This document shows, in pieces, positions 31,990-41,040 of a DNA stretch of 64,000 nucleotides (positions are counted from its first letter, which is position 1; every line of letters starts with the position of its first letter). Both the position numbers and the translations under genes were made by a program. The DNA is from Deroplatys truncata (taxonomy: Eukaryota > Arthropoda > Insecta > Mantodea > Mantidae): NCBI GenBank assembly GCA_030765065.1, contig CM060990.1, forward strand, positions 417,765,198-417,829,197. Direction: 5' to 3'. The notes beneath the pieces are model-generated. The model saw only the letters and a list, made by a program, of their open reading frames with translations. It was not told the origin of the DNA and searched no databases.

Positions 31990-33418
31990 GAAAGGAGGGC
32001 CCACACGCTCAGTGCCAGAAACCGATTCAAGCGTCGAGAATCGGTTCTGGGTGGCAATGGGTGAAGGGTGCCGCTGAGCGCGACTTGTCCCAGGAGCATC
32101 CTGGGACTGCTACCTCAGAGGAGAAGGTGAAATTTACTTACCGCGCGCACGCGGAGGGTGTTTAAGAAAATCTTCCTTGCGAAGTTTCTGCTTGGATTTC
32201 TTCTGAGTGCCTTGTGACTTCAGTACCTTAGGACCAGCTTTAGATGGCTTAATAACTGTGCCAGAGATGGACGGCCGGATGGTAGTTGCGGTAAAGGCAG
32301 TCATGGTCCAGTTTCGGCATCCTTCCGGGATACTGGCGAGGCAACAACAGAGCTGGATGTACCCGGTCGCAGGAGCGCAGGTTGTCGCATATGGTAACAC
32401 CTCCGGGATTCAGCGAAGGATAGATTTTCGTTTACCCGCATCTCCTGGATCGCCTTCTCGTCCAAGTACCGCGGACAGTCGGCAAATGACGCAGAATGAG
32501 ATCCTTTGCAATTAACGCAGACGGGGGCTGATGAACAGGTACAATCGTGTGAGGGCTGACTACATGAGGCACAGATGGCAACGCCACTCTTACAAGAGAC
32601 TTGCGTATGCCCAAAACGTTGGCATTTAAAACAACGCAGAGGTCTAGAAATATAGCTCACCACAGTGCGTTCGTACCCTGCTGAAAGACTCGTGAGCAGA
32701 TCGACGCCATAGAAAGTGAGAAACAGGGTACGAGTGGGTACCAACACTCCATCACGTTTAGCCTGCACTCGATGAACTGCTGTCACCTTTTGATCAGAAA
32801 GATAGTCGACCAGTTCATCGTCCGACGTTTTTTCGAGGCTATTCAGGGTTGAGGTTTTTTTTTATTTATGGACGCTCTATAACTACTATGGTTCTTAGCG
32901 TCCCATTCTATATTGGGCGTGAAAGTTTGCTCAGAGGCCTGTTTATCAGGCTTGAGGCTCTTTTACTTGCCGTAAATCTACGACACGGGACCACCGGCTT
33001 TACTTCTCTTCCGAAGGAAGCCGTGCTAAGGATTTTTACGCCCGAAAAAATCCATCGCCCTCCGCCGGGTTGTAACGACGCCTCGAAAGGAATTCCGACG
33101 TGCGGTGCTTCTCAAAACGGATGGGATAACCGTGGAGAAGCGTCGCGCGCAACAAAGTCTTACTTTGTTGATCGGACTTACTCTGAACCAACAATGACCC
33201 GAGGCGAAGGCGAAGGAATGAACCGGACTAGCAATAGAGTCAATGCCCTTCTGTATTATAAAAGGGTTCACCTTCTCAAACGTTTGTCCTTTCTCTGTTC
33301 GTGTAATGACTAACAACCAGACGACGGTGGTGCTAATTCTGTTACCAAAACTTTTCGGCGTGTTATTAATAATGGAGAAAGAGGCCTCCATAGCGAAAGA
33401 AATCCTCCACCGCTGCAA
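31990..33418 (-). pseudogene. LINE ORF1 with three zinc knuckles, split by SINE
   Basis: The nucleic-acid-binding protein of the LINE. The N-terminal part is 33,418-33,075. After the SINE (32,852-33,066), the segment 32,786-32,301 gives TRTLFLTFYGVDL and three CCHC-type knuckles: CFKCQRFGHTQVSC, CASCSQPSHDCTC and CVNCKGSHSASFADC, followed by CPRYLDEKAIQEM. A basic C-terminal tail (GPKVLKSQGTQKKSKQKLRK) is in another frame to about 32,134. Three knuckles of this spacing are typical of ORF1 in I/Jockey-type LINEs. The copy is broken by the SINE and frameshifts. Confidence 0.86.
32852..33066 (-). mobile_element. tRNA-derived SINE, copy 3 (5'-truncated)
   Basis: A 215-bp copy lacking the head upstream of the B box. 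The flank pair GGGTTG occurs at 32,846-32,851 and 33,067-33,072. The first LINE copy shows the same locus without the insertion at about 2350-2370, confirming the boundaries. Confidence 0.87.
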
Positions 33419-34257
33419 CCGTCTCCGACTTCAGGCTCTGTCTTCCCGGGCGTTACCCCAGCTTGGGTGAGTGGCCTTTCCATACCGGTCTCACCCCAGG
33501 GTCACACCTCCCAGAACATAGACAGAGGGACCTAATGGCCGTGGGAAGTCAGCAGCTCATGTAATGCTGCCCCCCGCGGGACTGCAGTTGAACAACGGAT
33601 ACGAACACACACCCTACATGACGACCCCGGGTAGTGGGGATGACGCCATTATCCACTCACCCAGCTGCGCACCCAGTGCGCGGGTATCCGTCAGGCTGTG
33701 TCAACGGAGGATTAAAATAAAATTGGAAAATAAACCAAAAGTGTGTGGGCGTTTCACACGCAAGGTAGGCCGGCGAGGAAGGAAAAGAGATATGTGAATG
33801 GTCGTGGTGCGAAATGTTTGTAAATAGATTAGAGAAAAAAGAAGCATGGCGAGTGGGGGTATGGAACGAAATGAAAAGAACGCACGACAGCGCATCTTGT
33901 GTCCCCCGATCAGGAGGACGAACCCACCTCGACCGGATGAGGCTGGAGGGATGACGATGGTGATGAGTGGCTCGGGACCCGGGTGTGCCAAACCCGTACT
34001 CACATGAAGTGAGCACCTGGGGGGTTGGAAGCTGCGTTGAAACAGTGGGACAGCAACCACGGAAATAGAAAAGATCCCTGTTGGTGAGACAGGTGTAATA
34101 AAACTATAGAACCTGAACCCAGTATAAGAAATAATTGTAGAAAAGGAAGAATAAAATAAATGAAGATAACGTGGCTAGTCCAGATGAGGGTGAGGACTGG
34201 CTCGGGCACTCTGGGTACGTCAAAGCCATACTCACATAGTCAGCCCCTGGGGGGGGG
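33419..34257 (-). repeat. LINE 5' region with tandem monomers
   Basis: Upstream of ORF1, the end motif (CTCACAT...GTGAG followed by CACCTGGGGGG) at about 34,000-34,026 recurs at about 34,232-34,257 as CTCACATAGTCAGCCCCTGG. The stretch before it, with GGCTCGGGAC and CCGTACTCACAT, recurs as GGCTCGGGCAC and CCATACTCACAT. So at least one extra, diverged unit of about 225 bp is stacked at the 5' end. Copy 1 ends at the first such motif. Stacked 5' monomers often carry LINE promoters. Confidence 0.7.
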
Positions 34258-34269
34258 GGAGGGTTTGAA

Positions 34270-35020
34270 CTGTAGGTGTGTTTTGCTGCTGAATTGTAGT
34301 GTTTGATTGCGAGTGTGTGGGCTTTGGAGTGTGGGTGTGTTTCTGCTAGTGAGTTGTAGTGTGTGACTGCGAGTGTGTGAGCTTTGGAGTGTGGGTGTGT
34401 TTCTGCTAGTGAGTTGTAGTGTGTGACTGCGGGTGTGTGGGCTTTGGAGTGTGGGTGTGTTTTGCTGGTGAGTTGTAGTGTTTGATTGCGAGTGTGTGAG
34501 CTTTGGAGTGTGGGTGTGTTTCTGCTAAGGAGTTGTAGTGTGTTACTGCGGGTGTGTGTGGACTTTGAAAAATGAGTGTGTTTCTGCTAGCGAGTTGTAG
34601 CCTGTGACTGCAGGTGTGTGAACTTTGGAGTGTGAGTGTGTTTGTGCTAATGAGTTGTAGTGTGTTACTGCGGGTGTGTGTGAGCTTTGAAAAATGAGTG
34701 TGTTTCTGCTAGTGAGTTGTAGCCTGTGACTGCGGGTGTGTGAACTTTGGAGTGTGAGTGTGTTTGTGCTAATGAGTTGTAGTGTGTTACTGCGGGTGTG
34801 TGTGAGCTTTGAAAAATGAGTGTGTTTTGCTAGTGAGTTGTAGTGTGCGACTGTATGGGTGTAAGATTGGAGTTGAGTGTGTTTGTGCTGGTGTATTATA
34901 GTGTTTGATTGCGAGTGTGTTGGCTTTGGAGTGTGAGTGTGTTTGTGCTAGTGATTTGTAGTGTTTGAAGGCAAGTGTGTGAGCTACGGAGTGCTAGTGT
35001 GGTTGTGCTGGTGAGTTCAA
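34270..35020. repeat. GT-rich minisatellite, about 60-bp units
   Basis: About a dozen units of close to 60 bp share GTGAGTTGTAGTGTGTGACT, GCGAGTGTGTGAGCTTTGGA and GTGTGGGTGTGTTTCTGCTA in order, with variants such as CTTTGAAAAATGAGTG that alternate in a higher-order pattern between 34,560 and 34,830. Confidence 0.93.
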
Positions 35021-36200
35021 ATAAAGCATGCATTTTTAATTTTCTGGAAATAGCCTGTGAACTCCCGTTCATTCTGATTGAATTTTGTATTGCGCTAAGT
35101 ATCTAGGAAACTATGAAATGCCCTAAAATGCAGGAAAGATGTACAGTTTGAGGCAAACCAATATTTTCTTGTGTTAGCATTTATGATGATATTCCAGGAT
35201 ATGTCACTGCACCTTTGCACTTAAAAGTGTATTATAAATGTTTGAAAGTTTGCATAATCTTATAACAGCCTTAGAGGTGTTCTAAGTCAGAAAAGTCATT
35301 TTATATTACAGCTGCTTTACCCGAAAATTCATTCATTTAATATTTCTTGCTTTGTACAGACTGAAAAAAAGGACTTGCTGAAAAGCATACATTTAGTAGC
35401 TCAAAACACTTTAATAATGACATTCTTTGCAGCTTGGTAGCACAGAAAGCTAATTTGCTTTCAACTCCTTTTATAAAAAACAATAATAAAATTACAATTG
35501 ATTCATTCACATGACTTTCCCTACCCTCTATCGTTTATTAGTAGATACATAAATTATTCTTAATCAGCCTTTTTTTTCTGTCTACTACATTTTAATAAAT
35601 AAAAAAAGACTTTGTAGAAATATCTACATTACAAATTTCATTATCGATACAAAGAGAAAAGCAATAGTCAGATATTTAAAAACTGGACGCTATACGCTGC
35701 TTTAAAATTCCATTCTGTTTCTATGACATCACGAGAAACAAATGAATGTTGAAAGGACTTTAAGATAATGACCAAAAAAAATGAACAATTGAAACCTTCA
35801 AAAAATGAGCAATTCGCACATTTAATAACGGATATCTCAGAAAGGGCTCATGCCACAATAAAGCTTATTTTAAATATATTGTATGTTTTAAAGAGATCTA
35901 CATTTTTGGTGTAGCACGTCTTCCTCTATCGCTTAACAATTACCAGTTATACAAGGTTATAAAAAATTCCTTCCGAATGAAGGACTTCATAGGCTCTTTC
36001 CCGAAAATCCGAGATATACATTTTATTTGCCATGTAAATATTTTTAATGTATGGTATTTTAATCAAAATCATTTCAGCCATGTTTAGAACATCAAAAATT
36101 TCGAAAAATATTCCATGTAAAGGGAGTTTAGGTATTTATCCGACTTTTCGTTTTGAGTTATGACACACACGACGTTTCCACAAATGCTTTATTTGGATGC
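35021..36200. repeat. Right-side internal modules of the 13.6-kb element
   Basis: AT-rich sequence repeating phrases of 24,024-25,930: TTCATTCACATGACTTTCCC near 35,500, GATATCTCAGAAAGGG near 35,828, and TTGCCATGTAAATATTTTTA then TTCCATGTAAAGGGAG near 36,020-36,125. The modules run in the same direction at both ends. No coding similarity was seen. Confidence 0.55.
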
Positions 36201-36204
36201 CTAT

Positions 36205-36253
36205 GATTATTATTATAATAATAATAATAATAATAAAAATAATAATAATAATA
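36205..36253. repeat. (AAT)n microsatellite
   Basis: An imperfect AATAAT run next to the right terminal region of the 13.6-kb element. Confidence 0.9.
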
Positions 36254-36390
36254 CATCAACAACGATAAATAACAAAACGCGGGCCGTATAAGTATACAAC
36301 TACAATGGCTCGCTGTACACTGTGTGCATGGGTTGGCTACATGTTATGCCTACAGCGTGTTTTCCATTCTCACCATTGGCAACAACCACC

Positions 36391-36447
36391 TAAGCCACGC
36401 CCAGGCCGCTTGCTAGCAGACGACAGCCGCTATTATGCATGATAGCC
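36391..36447 (-). repeat. Right terminal inverted repeat of the 13.6-kb element
   Basis: 57 bp, inverse of 22,862-22,918, followed directly by the second target copy TGTTTGTA (36,448-36,455). Confidence 0.92.
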
Positions 36448-36777
36448 TGTTTGTAAATAGCCTGGTCAGGACTATCTACGTATTTTAAGGTAGTTGTAAT
36501 GCAGAAGTATACAAAGTGCTGCTCTTCAGGTAGTTGAAGCTATGTTGCATAATAGCTTTGGTAGGAAAATACAAAATCTGTAGCATTTATAATTATTTGT
36601 TCGATTGTAACATTCCCCAATCTGGGATGTGCAAAAGCATTACTAATGCTTCTACCTGAATTGTGTACATCATATGAAGGAGTTATATTATGTTAATTTC
36701 TATTTCTTCTCTTTAAATACATTTCCTTAATTCAGTTACAGTAATTTTACAAGAGTTAAATTCTGGTTTGCCATGTG

Positions 36778-37120
36778 CAGAGTGGACCATTTACGTTGAG
36801 ACTGTACAATATCTTCAAAACTAAGCATTGTAGAAAGAAATGCTTGATATTATGGGGGAAAGTAGATGCCATTAGTCGTGTTTTAGTTGGAGGGCGTTGT
36901 GATGGTCATTTTAGGGTCTATTTAATTTGACCCTAATTGTAGGTTCCAATTTAAAAAAATTAAATTGATTCTAAAATGACTAGTATAATGTTCTCCAAGC
37001 AAAACAAGACTTACAGTATTTATTTTCCCCCATAATATCAAGCAACTTTTGTTAAAGACATTTCTTTCTATAACTCTATTTGGAGATATTGTGCAGTCTC
37101 AACTTAAATGGTTCACCCTG
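36778..37120. mobile_element. MITE, 343 bp, long inverted arms
   Basis: Arms of about 95 bp. The right arm, read reversed from 37,120, opens CAGGGTGAACCATTTAAGTT and includes ATATTATGGGGGAAAATA. The left arm opens CAGAGTGGACCATTTACGTT and includes ATATTATGGGGGAAAGTA. TA follows the right end (37,121-37,122). The left flank is TG, probably a mutated TA. The ends and TA fit a mariner-derived MITE. The centre contains a smaller inverted pair around GGTCTATTTAATTTGACC. Confidence 0.82.
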
Positions 37121-37157
37121 TATATATCAATGGAGATTTATATCTTTATTTTTTTAT

Positions 37158-39860
37158 TTACATTTTATTCTTAAAGCTCAACTGAATATAGTAATTTGAA
37201 ACAACTTCTAATGAGAATTTTGTAGCTTTTTCCTGGCCATTCTGGCCTGTGGGACAATACTGAAATCCACTGGTAAACGAATTCTGGATCAAGGCTAGCA
37301 TATCCAGGCAAACAATACCTGTGACTAGTGCCCGGTGCTCCATCTTGCCACTAAAATGAAGAAGAGGCAGGGCACAACCTCATGGGTAAGTGAAGTCGCG
37401 CCATATAAATAGCGAACTGGAATTTGCGTCACAATACAAACATTAAAAATACTTAAGAATGTATTCCTGAACCTTTCAAATATAAGTTCAGTTGGCATAT
37501 AGTGATCACCATTTGACTGGGTTAATAAATCTGGCATATTGACAGAGCTCAGCATCTGTTTAAAGTTTACTGCTTTTTCCATCTGTTATTGGTCTTCTTT
37601 TAACAGTTTTTTATTCTTTAGGTTTATCCATGTTTATATTACTAATTTTAACCCAGAATGAAGAATGGTCAGAGAATGGAAATGTTGTTACTTCACCTGA
37701 AATGTATGTCAAAATTGGTGAACATATTATCTAAACATGCATGTCCTCTAGTATGCTTGTAATTTACACACCAAAAATTAAACTGTTTTAGAACATTCAA
37801 GAATTCAGTTACACTGCATTTATCCACTGTTATGTCAAAATCTGCATTGATATTGCCACCAATCACTACCCTACATTTTTTATAATTACTTAAGATATTG
37901 AACATTATGTCTAGTTTGTCAAGAAATACAATTGGTGATCTATAAAGAGATATGATAATCATTTTAGGGCATTCTAAGGTGATACCTGTTGCCTCGAAGT
38001 TCAATTTGTCACAAAGATAACTAAAATCTTAAGTATTAAACTTGTACCTGAGCTCTTTATCAAGATAGATGCCAACCCCACCATATATATGTAAGGCTCA
38101 GCAAAAACTATTAGCTAAACAATAGTCCACTACATTGTAATCTATCTCCACTTCTTTGTACCAGTGTTCTTTTATACAAAGAACATTGAACATATTTTCT
38201 TTGGCATATTGATTGATAATATTTTGCTTTCTAACCAAACCTTGAACATTAATGTAACCTACTTTGAAAACACATTTTGAGTTGTCTAGTCTAACCTTAC
38301 TATTACTACTTACATCATATAGTATCTTATGCTGTGTAATGTGACAAAGGTTAAATAAATTGGACTGCAGATGACTTTTGTTGCTTACCCTAAAAAAATG
38401 GTGCTTGCATTCTTCTTTTGGTAATCTACACTATACAGAATGTTTCAGGACCTCTGCGACATACTCTGAGAAATGATAGATCTCATTAATTGCCACCCTG
38501 TTTGAGTTAAATTAGGCTGTGTGTCTCAGACCTACCTAACCTAACCTAACCTAACCAGACGTAAGTAACAAGAAAGAGGCGAGGTCACTTGATTAAGCAG
38601 TTGTAAACAAATAGAGAGCCAAAGCATACTGGCTGTGCCTTTCAAACCTATCCTACGAGATCCTTCAAACAGGGGTGAATAACTCTGTTATGTTGTGTCA
38701 GAGGATGGTGGTTGCTTGACAAAAAAATGTTCCCCTCTACGAGATCTATCGTTCCGCAGTTTGTCGCAGAGGTACTGAAACACACTGTATACAACTGATG
38801 CTCTATGGCGTACTTTAGTCTTTAATTATTTTGGTCAAATCTGCTAACGCCTTCTTAACCCACTTATTGAAAAGTTGGCCATGTTTAGTAATGCACTGCC
38901 CTATTACAGTTGTCCACTTTCAACATTGCTACATTCTTTAAGTGTTTACAAATGTTACAGAGCTTTGTGTTGGCACTTATCTCTTTGTTTACACATGACC
39001 ATTGAGACAGATGTCTAAAAGGAATGTTCATGACTACGACATGTGCATGTCAACATCGCAAGCAGTTTTCTTTATTGCTTATTACTGCTTTTGTCAAATC
39101 ATTTGAGCCTGCCATTAAAATTATAAGTTCTTTAGAAACAGGTCTTTACATTCTTCAGAGACCAACTCTACCACTTGTGTTGTTGCATCAAGTTTCACTT
39201 TTCCTACCAGCTTGTAATCATTGCCATACACCAATGTAGATAATAGGGGCGCTACTCCACATCCACGACTATCACTTAATACTTTAATTTTATCACAAAT
39301 CTGTTTACTTTTGCATTTAATTTTGACATCTTTATTTCCACCTTCACTACTTTTCATCGCACTTTATTTACCGCTACATGATGCTTGGATTATTGCACCT
39401 GTATTTCCTTCTTTTGTTTCTCGATCTTCTGTAGTTATTTTCAACTCCATTATTTGTCCGTTACATGCGTAGGCACACAAGTTTTCATCCACTGTGTTAA
39501 GAATAGCATACCTGTTTTCTTGCACTATTTCACTTGTAAACAAGCACTTATGCTGCCCACAAGTTTTTGTTGCCTTGTTCATTTTCTGCCACGTGTTTGA
39601 GGATGTAGGCGATTGTTCATTCATTAGCAAAAGTTTCTTCATTTCTTTATTTTCCTCATGTTCCTTGATACGGATTTTGGCAACATCAAGGTCCTCATTT
39701 AAGACTTCAATTACTGTATGTAATGATTTCACGTGTTCATGAACATTACTAACCTGGATTTTGTTATCACTCACTTTATCTGGTTTCGAATTCATTTCTA
39801 CAACCAGTTCATAATTGCTTATAATTTCTTGTGCACACTGTTCACAGTTTAATACATTAC
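37158..39860 (-). pseudogene. Second LINE family: ORF1 and endonuclease remnants
   Basis: A CR1/L2-like LINE on the minus strand, broken and without a reverse transcriptase. From the 5' side, 39,795-39,364 encodes a coiled-coil-prone ORF1 part (VSNVHEHVKSLHTVIEVLNE). The segment 39,357-39,121 has IKVLSDSRGCGVAPLLSTLV, resembling the G-D-S type esterase-like domain seen in ORF1 of some CR1 elements. The region 38,270-38,040 gives the endonuclease start (VGYINVQGLVRKQNIINQYA). The segment 38,004-37,693 has IIISLYRSPIVFLDKL, VVIGGNINADFD and HACLDNMFTN. The 37,582-37,325 piece follows the endonuclease. A MITE interrupts it at 38,436-38,787. The 3' end is lost before 37,150. Confidence 0.7.
38436..38787. 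mobile_element. MITE, 352 bp, TA duplication, contains (CCTAA)n
   Basis: Arms of about 55-60 bp. The left arm opens CAGAATGTTTCAGGACCTCT. The right arm reversed opens CAGTGTGTTTCAGTACCTCT. Both continue GCGACA and reach GATAGATCTC. TA flanks both ends (38,434-38,435 and 38,788-38,789). The interior carries CCTACCTAACCTAACCTAAC near 38,540, the complement of the insect telomere repeat TTAGG. It is inserted in the second LINE. Confidence 0.88.
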
Positions 39861-41040
39861 ACCATTTTTATGAAAACTTGGACAAAAAGCTGGTTGTGTA
39901 CATATTCAGGGCCTAGGGATGCAGCTACAGAACTTTGAGGAATGACCAATTGTAAAATTTCAACAATTGCTTCAGAAATTTGAAATGTTTATGATAAGAT
40001 TTGAGTCCGGTTTATAAATATTTATTGGAAATATGCTAAGTTGTAACAAGTGCATGTTGTACTTCACAAACAGCCAATAAGAATCCAGAAACATTATTAC
40101 ATGCATGTTGGCTAACACCTGCAAGTAGAGTCCTTGGGTACATTTAAACAGAAAATCTTAAAACCCTAGCAACATATGTCATTTGCGTCTATGCATTGGT
40201 TTGTTTCTCAATTAAAACTAAACCATTCTGTGAGCATGCTGCTCGAAATCTTTATAAGATGGAGTTATCAGGATTTCTAGATGACAATTCGAAACCCATC
40301 ATTAACAAAGTGATTTCTAGAAATGCGTTTTACATTCAGCCTGAAAATCAGATTTTTGTAATATTAATTTTGATGCAGAGGACTATGCTAGCATGATTTT
40401 TCTGGGGTTGTGAAATTACCGGGCACTAGCATTACAAAGTGTTAGCAGCGAGGACCTAGAAAAGTGCTGAAGGAACAGTTGCATATGGTAGTATAATTGC
40501 ATTATTTCCATGCCACACACAAGCAGCTGAAAGAATGGTGAAGCTCACAATCGATGCTTCAGCAAAAGTGCATGGGTGAGAAATAGAGATTTATGCAAAT
40601 GAAGGAGACAGTTCTAGAAAAGAATGCCTTCATATGAAAGGAAGAAATATTACTTTTCTGGAAAGTAATTAGTAAGTACAGTGGTGAACAATGTGTTGGT
40701 GATTAGGATGGAAGCCAATTTATAGCCACCTCCTCTCGGTGAATTCTGTGTTGATGTAGCCTGCAATATATATTATATATTTGGACAAATATTAGAAGTT
40801 ATTAACTGCTGGATGACACAGCTCTGCCTTGTAATAAATTTAGACAATACATTTCAATGGAAATGTGCAGTGTACATTGCAATGGATACGAGGGCTCAAG
40901 GAAACAACGTTCCCTAATTTTGAACCACCTGATCCCTGCTGCCGTGTACGAAATACGTTCCCTCTTGGAGTCCCGGCAAATGAAAAGGGAAGCCCTAACA
41001 GATGCCAAAATAGTTTGGAGACTAACACTGAGTAAATGGT
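39861..41040. other. Mostly unassigned, with one decayed gene trace
   Basis: At about 40,490-40,640 (+) the phrase PCHTQAAERMVKLTIDASAK followed by VHG can be read. It resembles, from memory, a stretch of an uncharacterised, repeat-borne protein of arthropods (the P-C-H-T-Q-A-x-E-R type). Stops surround it. The open frame 40,196-40,396 may be an upstream part. The rest has no visible feature. Confidence 0.4.

Larger units (their letters stand above)
28376..34257 (-). mobile_element. LINE (I/Jockey-like), copy 2, near full length
   Basis: This is the longer copy of the LINE also present at 1-3300, on the minus strand. Order from its 5' end: repeated 5' region (34,257-33,419), ORF1 with three zinc knuckles, ORF2 with endonuclease, reverse transcriptase and RNase H, and then the 3' end near 28,376-28,400. 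Two SINE insertions break it (28,542-28,833 and 32,852-33,066). It lies between two GT-rich minisatellites with shared motifs and inside the 13.6-kb element. The presence of RNase H points to the I group rather than true Jockey. Confidence 0.88.
22862..36447. mobile_element. 13.6-kb DNA element with 57-bp TIRs and 8-bp duplication
   Basis: Both ends carry the same 57-bp inverted repeat, perfect by eye, beginning GGCTATCATGCATAATAGCG. It spans 22,862-22,918 forward and 36,447-36,391 reversed, with weaker similarity for about 20 more bases. The element is flanked by TGTTTGTA at 22,854-22,861 and 36,448-36,455. The interior has a 92-bp tandem array, a tRNA-like block, several diverged copies of internal modules, GT-rich minisatellites and one nested LINE with two SINEs. 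Without the LINE it is about 7.7 kb. No transposase of its own was found, so it looks non-autonomous. An 8-bp duplication fits hAT, P or Merlin-type systems. The GG start is closest to Merlin, but this is only a guess. Confidence 0.85.

Noticed and set aside
38530-38565. Possible telomere or chromosome end
   Set aside because: Only about four CCTAA units, inside a MITE with TA flanks in the middle of the window.
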